From Molossus alvarezi (taxonomy: Eukaryota > Chordata > Mammalia > Chiroptera > Molossidae): DNA of 64,000 nt. The stretch lies in contig CM073907.1 in assembly GCA_037176705.1 (NCBI GenBank), positions 16,151,001 to 16,215,000 of the forward strand. The letters run 5' to 3'. The position numbers were made by a program, and so were the translations under genes. Below the pieces are notes generated by a model that worked only from the letters and a program-made list of their open reading frames with translations, was not told the DNA's origin and made no database searches. Numbering within the stretch: position 1 is the first letter of the stretch; each line of letters starts with the position of its first letter. Positions 42,084 through 51,625 of this stretch are shown here, piece after piece.

Positions 42084-42889
42084 TGTGGGCTTTGGAGCCT
42101 GTCAAGTTCTCCCTGTGGGTGTTGTGTTCTGCTGTTTGTGGCTCCCTCTCCTGTGTTTAGATGAGTGAGGGAGGACCCGCGTTGAACACCACTGTCAAGT
42201 CTTACTTTCCTGGTTAAAGTTGCCAGTCCAGCAAAGGTACTGTTATCCTCTAGCTTTTTTGCCTGGAGGCTAGCAGTCTAGGTTAATTGATGAGTTTTGG
42301 GTTGTCAGTTGATTGAAAAACTCCCTCTGGTGCTCAGCCAAGGGGCTTTCAAGAGGGTGGGGCAGATGCTGGTGGTTAGTGAGCCTCAATTAACACTTCA
42401 GTGGCCCACAGGGTGGGGTTGGATCTCCAAGGGAGGGGCTGCTGCCTCTCCCCAGAGCCCTGGGAAGGAGCAATGTGGCCACCGTCCTGAGTGGCTGCAC
42501 TCAGCCAAAGCTCTGAGCGCCCTCCAAACCCCGAGTGTCCCGACACAGTTCCAGTCCAGTCTGCCCCCCCTCCACCGGAGCCCAAGGTGAGTGGCTGTGG
42601 CTGTTTCAGCCTCTGTCCCATCTGCGCTGTGGGGCCGCCTGGGAGTGTAACCTGCGGGCGCCGCTTAGAGCTAAGGCCGCTGCTGAGCTGCGGACCGTGG
42701 GCTCCCAGCCCCGTCTCGCGCCTTCGCAAGCCTACCGGGATGCAGTCAGTGTCCCTCGTTGTATGGTCCTCCAGGCTGCTTTTCTGTTGGTTTTTCCCGT
42801 CGATTTGTCTGTGTTATAGTTGTAATTCCAGTTTGGTTCTGGGAGACGGTCTGTGTAGCTCCGTTCACTCCGCCGCCATTTTTCGGTTC
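42084..42889 (-). promoter_or_regulatory. L1 5' UTR with YY1-like box at its 5' end
   Basis: GC-rich 0.8-kb 5' UTR. On the minus strand it begins GAACCGAAAAATGGCGGCGG (42889 to 42870). AAAATGGCGGC is a YY1-type box within the first 20 bases, the position where human L1 also has a YY1 site that sets accurate initiation. Promoter function is inferred from family knowledge and the motif. Confidence 0.7.
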
Positions 42890-42902
42890 GGAGGGGGATT
42901 TA
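42890..42902 (+). repeat. Target-site duplication of full-length L1, right
   Basis: GGAGGGGGATTTA, identical to 37022-37034. It defines the L1 5' boundary. Confidence 0.9.
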
Positions 42903-43003
42903 AATGCTGTTTGTCAAACTTTCTGGGAATCTCTGGCTTTCTCTTGAGTTCTGCCTCAGTGTGTTCTCTCTCAACTCACTTTCCCTATCCAAATCCTGCA
43001 ACT

Positions 43004-43255
43004 TTTTTTTTTTTTTATCCTCACCCGAGGATATTTTTCCATTTTTTGTACAGATAGAGTGGGAGGGAGAGAGAGGAAGGGAGAGAGAGAGAGAAACATC
43101 GATGTGAAGGGACATATGGAGTGGCTGCCACCCGCATGACCGACCAGGGCCGGGGACAAACTGCAACCAAGGTACATGCCCTTAACGGGAACCGAACCCG
43201 GGTCTCTCCGGACCGCAGGCCGACACTCTAACCACTGAGCCAAACTGGCCAGGGC
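43004..43255 (-). mobile_element. Ves-type SINE
   Basis: T-run at 43004-43016, TCCTCACCCGAGGATATTTT, GATAGAGTGGGAGGGAGAGA, CATGACCGACCAGGGCCGGG, the B-box complement GGAACCGAACCC, and the head TGAGCCAAACTGGCCAGGGC ending at 43255. Well preserved, full length. Confidence 0.92.
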
Positions 43256-43843
43256 TTTAAGGGCTTAAGAGAAACCATGAGGGAGCAGGAAGGGAGTGGA
43301 GGGAGACCCCCTTTCCAACTCTGCCATGGGTGAGGGGCTGAGGGCTGCTAGTGAGACCACTGGGAGAGAAAAGAAGCGGCAGACACTGAGGGAAAAGGAC
43401 TGCAGGTGAAGGAAAGTGCCCTCTTTCTCCAAAGAGCTCAGGAGCACTTGTCTGGACTGGAAGTGCCCAAAGTATGTGTGAGCATTACATGTTCTGTGAG
43501 ATGCCACAAAGCATGCATACTCACAACACACACAACCTGTAACAGCAAGCACACACACCATGACACAGATGTGCATATAAACACACACACCTGTGCATCC
43601 CACACACCTGTGCACACACAGCTCACATTCTTTCTTGGTCAAATCAAAGTGGAAAATGATGTATAGCCTAATGCCCCCTGTAGATTCCTGGTGCACATCA
43701 GAACATCAAAACCTCCCCGTGGAAGAACTTCTCTTCCTTCTGTTTAGGGCCTTTCACTTGTCTTGGATCATTTACTTCCCACTTGTGTCCTTTGTGTAGT
43801 TACTTGTTTTTCAACATAGAAATAGATTGTGTTGGGTTTTTTG
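43256..43843. other. Single-copy-like DNA with degenerate CA-rich stretch
   Basis: A degenerate CA/TG-rich stretch spans about 43510-43622 (CACACACACCTGTGCATCCC). The frames across it (for example 43265-43696, rich in C and V) follow the low-complexity sequence. No exon seen. Confidence 0.5.
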
Positions 43844-44056
43844 TGGTTTTTTTTATTGATTTTTTACAGAGAGAGGAAGGGAGATGGAGAGAGAGATAGA
43901 AACATTGATGAGAGAGAACATCGATTGGGTGCCTCCTGCATGCCCCCCTCTGAAGATCTGGCCCACAACCTGGGCATGTGCCTTGACTGGGAATCAAACT
44001 GGTGACCTTATGGTGCATGGGTTGATGCTCAACCACTGAGCCACACTGGCTGGGCA
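43844..44056 (-). mobile_element. Ves-related short SINE with target-site duplication
   Basis: TTTTTTTTATTGATTTTTTA tail, GAGAGAGGAAGGGAGATGGA, GGTGCCTCCTGCATGCCCCC, GGGCATGTGCCTTGACTGGG, and a head ending GAGCCACACTGGCTGGGCA. Flanks AGATTGTGTT (43834-43843) and AGATTGTATT (44057-44066) form a 10-bp duplication with one mismatch. Confidence 0.88.
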
Positions 44057-44066
44057 AGATTGTATT

Positions 44067-44296
44067 ATTTTAATTAGAAAAATAATGCATGTCTGTTTTA
44101 AGAAAAAGTGCATTAAAGAGAAAGAACAAAGCATAGCGTAGAGGGAAGCGATCGCAGTCCTTCAGTGGATGTCCTTCTAGCACTGTTCTCATAAATATGC
44201 ACATGCATTTCTCTTTTTCATAAATGTTTTATAACTTGTTTTCTCATTCGAAAATATAACTCTCTTAAAGATCGCATGGTGTTCCGTATTATGGCT
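44067..44296 (-). mobile_element. Old L1M-type 3' UTR relic
   Basis: AAAAATAATGCATGTCTGTT, GAACAAAGCATAGCGTAGAG, TATGCACATGCATTTCTC and TCTCTTAAAGATCGCATGGT resemble an antisense old L1 3' UTR. It is interrupted at 44297 by an LTR and probably resumes at about 44791-44890. Confidence 0.5.
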
Positions 44297-44790
44297 TGTG
44301 GCAGATTGTATTTTCCAAAGATGGCTGAACAGTAGCTCCCACCTCACCAGCTTTTCTAGGACCTCTCCACTCCCCCATCGATAAGTGGAGTCTGTCGCCT
44401 CCCCTGGAACCTGGGCTGACCTTTGTGACTGCCCCTAAACACGATTTGATGAGTCATAAAAATTCCGCCTTGCCCTCTTGGGACCCAGCCACCATGCTTC
44501 CAGGAAGCCCATCTGGTCCTGAAGCTCACAGGGAGAGCAGCAGAGGTCCCAGGGTCCCAGCCCAGCTGAGCTCGCAGCCCACAGCCAGTTCCAACTCAGG
44601 TGAGGAAGTCGCCTTGAAGTGACTCCTCCAGCCTGGACCGAGCTGTCCCAGCTGGTTCCACATAAAGCACACAACTGCCTTGCTGATCCTGCCCAAATTG
44701 CAGGTATGTGGAGGACATAAATGACTTTGGCTGTCTTAAGCCACTAAGTTTTGGGAGCGGTTTATTACACAGCAACAGTTAACTAGAACA
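44297..44790 (+). mobile_element. Solo LTR with 5-bp duplication
   Basis: 494-bp segment beginning TGTGGCAGATTGTATTTTCC and ending ACAGTTAACTAGAACA, flanked on both sides by TGGCT (44292-44296 and 44791-44795). TG...CA ends and a 5-bp duplication fit an ERVL/MaLR-class LTR. The TTAAGCCACTAAGTTTTGGG motif near the end also fits. Family name not assigned. Confidence 0.65.
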
Positions 44791-44890
44791 TGGCTGTAGC
44801 ACACTTCACATAGCATCGTGCTGCTTCTGCACACTGGGGTTGTTTCCCATCCTCTGCATTCACATTTCTTCTTAGTCTTGTCTGTCTTCT

Positions 44891-45378
44891 GCAGCCCTGT
44901 CTGATATGCTGGAGACCAGTGCTGGTTGGGTGCACACAGGAGCTCAGTATGTGCTTACTGCAGAGGGTAGTGAGGGGAGTGGTCTCATGGACCTGAGAGG
45001 GGTCCTGCCTTCCCACCCCCTGCTCCTGGGACATGGCCTTTTGCCTGCTCCTATGAGAGCACCTCTCTTGCTGCACATCTCACTGGCCCCCAAGAGTCCC
45101 TGGGAAGGACAGGCGAACACAGTGGTTGGGGAGATGTGGCCCGAGGCGGTGATGGAAGCATGAATGAAGGTGCCCAGTCTCCCCCTAGGGGAGCAGAAAC
45201 AAACCCCTGAGCCCACAGACTTTTTCTGGAGCAGGTCTCTGGCAGGGAGCTGAGGGAAGAATGGGGCAGGGCCAGCTGGTGGTTTGAAGAGAGGCTACAG
45301 CCGTGATGCCCACAGTCCTGCTGGCGGGTGTGGATCATGGCCTGTCACTCAGGATTCAGTGATTGCCCTACACACAAC

Positions 45379-45413
<35 letters not shown>

Positions 45414-45869
45414 GCGCGTGTGCTGCTGCCCCAGAGATGCTGGAGCACCCTGAGCTGGCCTGGGGTGATCAACATCTCCGGTCATCTGCATCACCGGCCA
45501 CCTGGGTCTCCTTGTGGCCAGGCAGAAGGGCACTTCTCTTCCCATCTGGCCATCCCCGGGCTGCTAATGTGGGAGGTGGGCCAGAGAAAGGCAACCAGTA
45601 AACATCTGGGAGAAAGGGAGCTGCAGGACCCCAGAAAATGGCCACTCCCTGGAATTTTATGGGTTGAGAAAAGCTCCCTGCCACTCCAGACCCAAGCTCC
45701 ACCCCTGGCTCAGGCTGCTGCTCCTTCCCAGTTTAGGGCTCTTTCCCACCCAAAATGAGAGTTTTCTGAGGCCAGATAGAGAAATCAGGGAGCTTTCTTC
45801 ATAAAAATTGGTGAAGCCAGCTTCAAAAACCTCTCCCAGCAAATTGGGAAGGACCTCGGGATGGCACTC
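44891..45869. other. Single-copy-like DNA with (CA)n, no gene seen
   Basis: A (CA)n microsatellite lies at 45385-45412. Otherwise GC-moderate sequence with overlapping non-homologous frames on both strands. Confidence 0.5.
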
Positions 45870-46015
45870 TTGGGCTGTGCCTGTTGGAATGCACCGTGAA
45901 GCACCTGGGTCTCGTCCAAGTGCAGATTCTGACCCAGTGAGTCTGGTGGGAGCCGAGATCCCGGATGCTCACTGGGCCTGTGGTGCTGGTGCTGCTGGTT
46001 GGGGAGCCACTCTGT
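45870..46015 (+). mobile_element. MER20-like hAT relic
   Basis: GCACCGTGAAGCACCTGGGT, AAGTGCAGATTCTGACCCAG, TGAGTCTGGTGGGAGCCGAG, TGGTGCTGGTGCTGCTGGTT and GGGGAGCCACTC follow the MER20/Charlie-type order as I recall it. Confidence 0.65.
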
Positions 46016-47799
46016 GACTCAGGGGCCCACCGAGGCAAATGGGTGGGCTTGAGGCCTCAGAGGAAATCAGATCATGAACCCTGCTTGACCCCCACTCTGA
46101 ACTACCTTGGAGGGGCACCACTCTCCTCCCCAGGTGCCCACACCAAGAAAAAAAATGTGGGGAGCCCCCAGGATGGCCAAGCTGAGAACACACACAGCAC
46201 TTGCTGGCAGGGCTGGGGCAGGCTGATGGCAGGAGATCCCCAGGGCTGCAGAGCCCTTTCCCACCTCAGGACATTGTGTCTGAGCCCACAGCCTGAAGCA
46301 GGGAGCGGGAGATAGCCTGGAGTTGCCTCAGCCCCTGCAGCCCCTGTCGGGGCCATCTCAGCCCACTGCCATCTCAGCCACTGCTGCAGTTGAACCCCAG
46401 CAGCCCCTCCTGACCAGGGCAATCTCCCACACTCACTCTGGGCCCTGCGACCCTGTCACAGTCTAAATGTTCAGAGAGAAAAAAATCCTAGAAGCCCAGA
46501 CCCCTGGGCCAAGGGACAGTGTAGAGGCAGTTTTCTGCTCCAAGCACGCTCATGGTCTCCCCAACCCCATGGACTAGACAGAGGAGAGAATGCTAAGGTA
46601 GGAGGCATGATACCTGTCCTTAGGGTGCCCCAGTCTGAGGGGGGTGCACTACTCTGCTCCCAGGGAGCCCCTGCTCTGGAAGAGCTCCAGTCCAAGGGAG
46701 GGGCGCACTCCTTGTCTGGGGGAACGCAAGCCCAGCTGGCTGTCAATTCTGCTCAAGGTGGGATGGAAGATGCTAGACTGGTGCTGTGGAGGTCACTGTG
46801 GTATGTGAGCAACCACTGTTTCCTGCTTATGGTGGGAATGGAGGGCAGCGGCAGGAGAGCGGAGGTAGACAGCAGGAAGGACTTCCCCAGCTCTAGGGCT
46901 GCAGGGTTGGGGCAGGCAGGGATCTGTGCTAGAGACAAGATCTCCCCGCTGGTTGCAAGATTATCTCATGAGGCTCAGGGGCATCCAGTGTGGAGGCAGG
47001 GAGCGGGCCTGGCCACCATCCAAGCATTTGTACTATGAGGACGTGCTGTCCTTGAAAAGAACCTAGGTGCCCAAGGAAAACTACTTCCCCTGAACACTGC
47101 CGCCCTCTTCAGCAGCACCCTAACTGAGAAGCCCCCTCACCGTTTCCTCCATCACCAGAAGCACAATGGCCAGAACTCTGGCTGCCACCAGGAGACTTGG
47201 GTTTAAGTGCTAACTCTGCTTCTGGTTTGCTGTGTGACCCCTGGTAAGTCAGTCAGCCTCTCTGAGTCTCATCCTTCACAGAGGGAGCGAGCCCGTCACT
47301 TGGGTGACACTGTTGGTGAAAGCAGTAGGTGAGCTGGGAATCATGGCATTAGCATGGTGAGCATTTACCACAGTGTACCCGTTACCATGTACCTTACCGT
47401 GGTGGCAGTATTTCACATCCCCCATTAGGGTGACGGGACAGCTGCCTGCCTCTGTGGTTGTAGAGTCTAAGGCACGAACATAGGCCTTAATGAATGAGTT
47501 CCTCATAGTGGCCAAGGCCCATCTTCAGGAATCCTGTTTGGACCTGCTGGGCCTCATACCCACCAAATTCACCCAGCCCTGCCTGGTGGAAGCCTCGTCA
47601 GTCTGCCTGTTCAACTTCCTCCCCCAGGCCCCTCGAGCTGACAGCCCAGAACACTGAGCATTAGCTAGTTGCTGTTCCTCTTTCTAAAAAAGCACAACTT
47701 TATTAAAATAACAGCATGATTTAATTAATTATTCTCCATAGTAAGTGGGTAACTGTAGGAATACAATTCATTCAGGCCCCTGCTGTCAGTTCCTGAAAT
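46016..47799. other. Single-copy-like DNA with MIR relic, no gene seen
   Basis: A MIR-like stretch at about 47165-47285 (GACTTGGGTTTAAGTGCTAA, TTTGCTGTGTGACCCCTGGT) is recognisable. 46625-46730 looks like a diverged tandem duplication of about 57 bp (CAGTCTGAGG at 46631, CAGTCCAAGG at 46688). An AT-rich patch at 47690-47770 contains GATTTAATTAATTATTC. The longest frame, 46607-47038 (143 codons), has no recognisable domain. Confidence 0.45.
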
Positions 47800-48060
47800 C
47801 CCACTTTAAACTTGTCCCTGCATCTCCTCCCCCAGGAGTTTTCAGTGGCTCCCAAGACTGTGTAGGATTGAGCCCCAAATCCTAGGTCTGAGATTTCAGG
47901 ACCTCTACCATCTGTGCCCTCCCTCTCTCCTGCCTTGCTGACAGGACTTTACACACTGGACAGACTAGGCTGTCTATTCCCTGTTCTTGTTTCTGCTTTC
48001 TTCAACTGAGCCCCTTTAAGATTCTGGTCAAATACAGCTTCTTCCATGAAGCCGCCTTTG
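47800..48060 (+). repeat. L2 fragment
   Basis: GTTTTCAGTGGCTCCCAAGA, GTAGGATTGAGCCCCAAATC, CTTCTTCCATGAAGCCGCCT and TTGATTTCTG follow the L2 ORF2/3' region sense order from memory. Confidence 0.55.
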
Positions 48061-48064
48061 ATTT

Positions 48065-48190
48065 CTGTAGCCCAGAGTTTCTTGAAGTGGGCCTGCACCA
48101 TCGGCATCAGAATCTCATGAAGTGGGAGGTATGGGGTAGAAAATTCACTGGCCCCCACCCCAGATCTACTGGATCTGCCTACCTGGGCAG
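48065..48190 (-). mobile_element. MER20-like hAT relic (opposite orientation)
   Basis: GTTTCTTGAAGTGGGCCTGC, ACCATCGGCATCAGAATCTC and CCCACCCCAGATCTACTGGA match the reverse of the element seen at 45870. Confidence 0.5.
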
Positions 48191-48779
48191 AGAGAATATC
48201 TGGGACTTTGCTCATTTGACAACCCCCACCACCACTCCCACCCCATTGTGCCCCAGTCTTTGGTAACTGCCTGTCCGGCTCTGACCCCTGGACCTCTCGT
48301 CTAGACACATCACATAAAGGAACTCAAGGGAATAGACACTCCAAAGCACCCCCTCTCTATGAAACACTTGGATCCTTAATAAACCAAATTTAATAATGTG
48401 GAGCTTGGGAGATGTCAGGGGAATCCTGGGGAACATGTCCTCAGGGAACATGCTACACAGGAAAACAGCAGGAACCACAGAGAAACTGACCTGACACTCC
48501 TGCTCAGGTGGCCAGTGTCCCCTGGCTTCCATCAAAAGCTGCTACAAATCCTTTCTGGAGGACAACATCCAATGGACTCCCCTGGGATCCCCACAGATTA
48601 GAGTTAGGAAACAAACAGCAACTCCTCATAATCAAAGTTCACCAAATACTTATGAAAAGGAGCCACCATGGGTGAGAGTCAGCAGAAACCATATGCCACA
48701 GAGGAGAATTCCCTAGGAGTTTGAATACCAAAATAGCTAGGCACTGGTTAGAATATAGTTATGCACAAAGTATATTATT
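48191..48779. other. Single-copy-like DNA, no gene seen
   Basis: No repeat or exon recognised. Frames of 67-107 codons overlap on opposite strands and carry no known motif. Confidence 0.4.
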
Positions 48780-49026
48780 ATTATTTTTTTCTTTTTATTC
48801 TCACCCGAGGCATTTTTCCATTTTTTGTTCAGATAGAGTGGGATGGAGAGAGAGGAAGAGAGAGAAACATCAACATGAAAGGGACACATTGAGTGATTGC
48901 CATCCACATAACCCAACCAGGGCCAGGACAAACTGCAACCGAGGTACATGCCCTTAGTGGGAACCAAACCCGGGACTCTCTGGTTTGCAAGCCAATGCTC
49001 CAATCGCTGAGCCAAACTGGCCAGTG
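48780..49026 (-). mobile_element. Ves-type SINE
   Basis: TTCTCACCCGAGGCATTTTT, GATAGAGTGGGATGGAGAGA, CCAACCAGGGCCAGGACAAA, GGGAACCAAACCCGGGACTC and head GCTGAGCCAAACTGGCCAGT. More diverged than the copies at 43004 and 49344. Confidence 0.88.
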
Positions 49027-49343
49027 CAAGGCAGATTTTTTTAAAGGACTGAATATACCTCATAATAAAACCAAATCAATGCATGGGTCGGGTAAGAGAT
49101 TGGACAGTGCTGAAGAAGGAATTAATGAAGTGGAGACTGGAAATGAAGATAGTACTCGGATTGCATCACAGAAGTCAAGGACATAAAATATGAGAAGGTT
49201 AAAAGACATGATAAACTAATTGGAGTGTCAGAAGAAGGGAAATAGAGACAAGAAATTATTTGAAACAATAATGGCTGGAAATTTTTTTATTTTGACTAAA
49301 ATGTGGATTCACAGAGACAGGAAGCATAATGAAAAGCACGATA

Positions 49344-49592
49344 GCCCTGGCCAGTTTGGCTCAGCGGTTAGAGCGTCGGCCTGCGGTCTGGAGAGGCCCG
49401 GGTTCGGTTCCCACTGAGGGCATGTACTTCGGTTGCAGTTTGTCCCCGGCCCTGGTTGGTCGTGCGGGTGGCAGCCACTCGATGTGTCCCTTCACGTCGA
49501 TGTTTCTCTCTCTCTCTCCCTTCCTCTCTCTCCCTCCCACTCTATCTGTACAAAAAATGGAAAAATGTCCTCGGGTGAGGATAAAAAAAAAA
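49344..49592 (+). mobile_element. Ves-type SINE, well preserved
   Basis: Head GCCCTGGCCAGTTTGGCTCA at 49344, A-box-like TGGCTCAGCGGTTAGAG, B-box-like GGGTTCGGTTCCC, ACTCGATGTGTCCCTTCACG, CT tract, AAAAATGTCCTCGGGTGAGG and A tail. Flanks AAAAGCACGATA (49332-49343) and AAAAGCAGGATA (49593-49604) form a 12-bp duplication with one mismatch. Good reference copy. Confidence 0.93.
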
Positions 49593-49604
49593 AAAAGCAG
49601 GATA

Positions 49605-50134
49605 AATACAAAAAGGTCTCATCTAGACCATCTGGCTAGGCTTCCTGAATTCTGTGGGTTCAGGGACCATTGAGTCCTAACTGGCTTCCTGAAGATGGTC
49701 CTTGGTTATTAAGAGAAACTCATCATGCAGAACATCAAACAGAAAGAGAAAATTCTAAAAGCAGCCACGGAAAAAAGACAAATCTGGTCTCATGTCTTCT
49801 ATATCCATCAGTGCCCTGAAGATGAGCATGCCCCACCTCTCCAGCCAGATCCAAGTCCCTTAAGGCCCAAGCTTCTGTCATCTGTGAGTCCTCAGGTCTA
49901 TTACCAACTCGAGTGTCTGGTTTCCACTGGGAGATGTTTTAGGGACACATTGCTATATGGGAAGAAGAGTCAAATTTGGAGACAGGCAGGCCTGTGCTAA
50001 ATCCTGGCCCTGCTACCCACTGCCTATAGTCACTTTTGTTTGTCTGGGGCCGTGGTCACACACACTCATTGACTTGTGTGTTGCTGTTGAAGTTGAAAAG
50101 AATGAAGGGTAAAATAACAAAAAACAAACCCATG
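49605..50134. other. Single-copy-like DNA, no gene seen
   Basis: No exon recognised. A stretch at 49725-49770 (AAACAGAAAGAGAAAATTCT, AAAAGCAGCCACGGAAAA) resembles a short L1 ORF1 relic and, with 49030-49330 (old L1-like, GAAATAATGGCTGGAAATT-type), may be old L1 ORF1. Confidence 0.35.
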
Positions 50135-50150
50135 TAAAGATGCTGACTTT
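50135..50150 (+). repeat. SINE target-site duplication, left
   Basis: TAAAGATGCTGACTTT, identical to 50395-50410. Confidence 0.95.
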
Positions 50151-50196
50151 ATTATTATTTTTATCCTCACCCGAGGACATTTTTCTATTTTTTGTT

Positions 50197-50233
<37 letters not shown>

Positions 50234-50394
50234 CAACATGAAAGGGACACATCAAGTGGCTGCCACCCGCACGACCAACCAGGGCCAGGGACAAACTGCA
50301 ACCGAGGTACGCACCCTTAGTGGGAACCGAACCCTGATCTCTCTGGATCACAGGCCGATCGATGCTCTAACCACTGAGCTAAACTGGCCAGGGC
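50151..50394 (-). mobile_element. Ves-type SINE, recent
   Basis: Complete minus-strand SINE with (GA)n expanded tract at about 50204-50230, GACCAACCAGGGCCAGGGAC, GGGAACCGAACCCTGATCTC and head AGCTAAACTGGCCAGGGC. A perfect 16-bp target-site duplication flanks it. Confidence 0.95.
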
Positions 50395-50410
50395 TAAAGA
50401 TGCTGACTTT
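50395..50410 (+). repeat. SINE target-site duplication, right
   Basis: TAAAGATGCTGACTTT, identical to 50135-50150. Confidence 0.95.
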
Positions 50411-50849
50411 CAAAGATTTACTGAAGTGTCCACTCTGTGCTCAGACATGCCTCAAAGATTCTCTCGCGGAGTCCTTGAGACATCCCTGTAGAGTAGTCAT
50501 CATTTGCAGAGGGGACCTCAGCTGCCAAGGCGTCAGAAAATTGCTCCCCTTAACTTATCATGTACTTTCACTGGCCTGTGCATAGGCCCCCTCTATCTGC
50601 ATTTTCTTTCCTCTCCTACACCCCCAACCCCCACTCTCATTCTCTCCCCAACACCAACACACATTCTGATGCACTTGCTATATGTCCTTGAATATGTATG
50701 TCTGTCCTTGTTAAATATGTAGTATTGGTTTGCCTGAGAACATGTTTCTAATTTCTGTCTTTTTTTCCCACATAGCACTATATTTTAAATATCTATCCCT
50801 ATATCTGTCTGTACATCCAGTGTGTGGTTTTTCTTTGCAGCTTGGCATT

Positions 50850-50965
50850 TTATAATATCCCCACCTAACAGGTGAGATAACCAAGACTCAGAGAGCCTAG
50901 ATGACCTTGCCCAAGGTCACACAGCCAGGAAGGAGCTAGCACTAGTCAGAGCCTTCACAGCAGGC
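50850..50965 (-). repeat. MIR fragment (antisense)
   Basis: CCCCACCTAACAGGTGAGAT, AACCAAGACTCAGAGAGCCT, TTGCCCAAGGTCACACAGCC and AGGAAGGAGCTAGCACTAGT follow the MIR antisense order. Confidence 0.75.
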
Positions 50966-51179
50966 TTCTCTTCCTTCACAGGTTCAAAGAGAGATGCTCA
51001 TTGCTTCCTCTCTGGGTCTTCTGACCTCCCTCTCCCTGTGGAGAAAGCTCCTCAGATGGGCCTCCCCTGGCCTCCAAAATACCCCAGTCACTTTAGCACT
51101 TGGTTTCTGAAAGGCCCCACCACTTCTTTCCAACCTCTTCATGAATTTATTTTACAGTATGTGATTGAACCTATCTAAT

Positions 51180-51625
51180 TAGGTAAATCATTTGATTTTT
51201 GGAAATCGGTAATACAATTGCATGTTTCAATATTCAGAAGATATAAAAGGGTACACAGGGAAGTCTTTCTCCCAACCTCAGCCACCATGTTCCCCATCCT
51301 GGAAACACTCACTGTTAACAGCATTTATGAAACTTACCAGAGATATTTTATCCTTACACAAAAATATGTTTACATGATGTTCCCACCCTTCTTTTATTTT
51401 CATGCAAATGCTAGCAATGTCTTTATAAATTCTATGCATTACTTTTGTCACTTCAGACTGCATCTGTGGGATTGCTCCATATCAGCATTCTACTAGCTTT
51501 TTCTTTTTTAGGGCTGCATAGTATTTCATTTTGTGAATGTACCATGGTGTATTCGGTTAAGTCTCCACGGATGGACATTGTCCAATTTTTTGCTAGATAA
51601 ATTGCTATAATGCTCATGTAGACAA
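51180..51625 (-). mobile_element. Old L1M-type 3' UTR relic
   Basis: AAAAGGGTACACAGGGAAGT, CACTGTTAACAGCATTTATG, CCAGAGATATTTTATCCTTA, GGCTGCATAGTATTTCATTT and GTACCATGGTGTATTCGGTT follow an antisense old-L1 3' UTR as I recall it. Confidence 0.6.

Larger units (their letters stand above)
37035..42889 (-). mobile_element. Full-length L1 retrotransposon, recently inserted
   Basis: A complete 5.86-kb L1 on the minus strand: (TAAA)n-type tail at 37035-37063, C-rich 3' UTR (plus-strand view) at about 37100-37319, ORF2 at 37320-41144, a 0.2-kb inter-ORF region, ORF1 to 42083 and a 0.8-kb 5' UTR ending at 42889. A perfect 13-bp target-site duplication GGAGGGGGATTTA flanks it. ORF2 retains its whole frame apart from three nonsense codons, and ORF1 has two frameshifts, so it cannot move autonomously now. 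It is the best reference here for aligning the other L1 pieces. Confidence 0.95.

Noticed and set aside
49344..49420. Functional tRNA gene (A- and B-box-like motifs).
   Set aside because: The motifs belong to the tRNA-derived head of a SINE followed by the SINE body and A tail. The same holds for all other copies.
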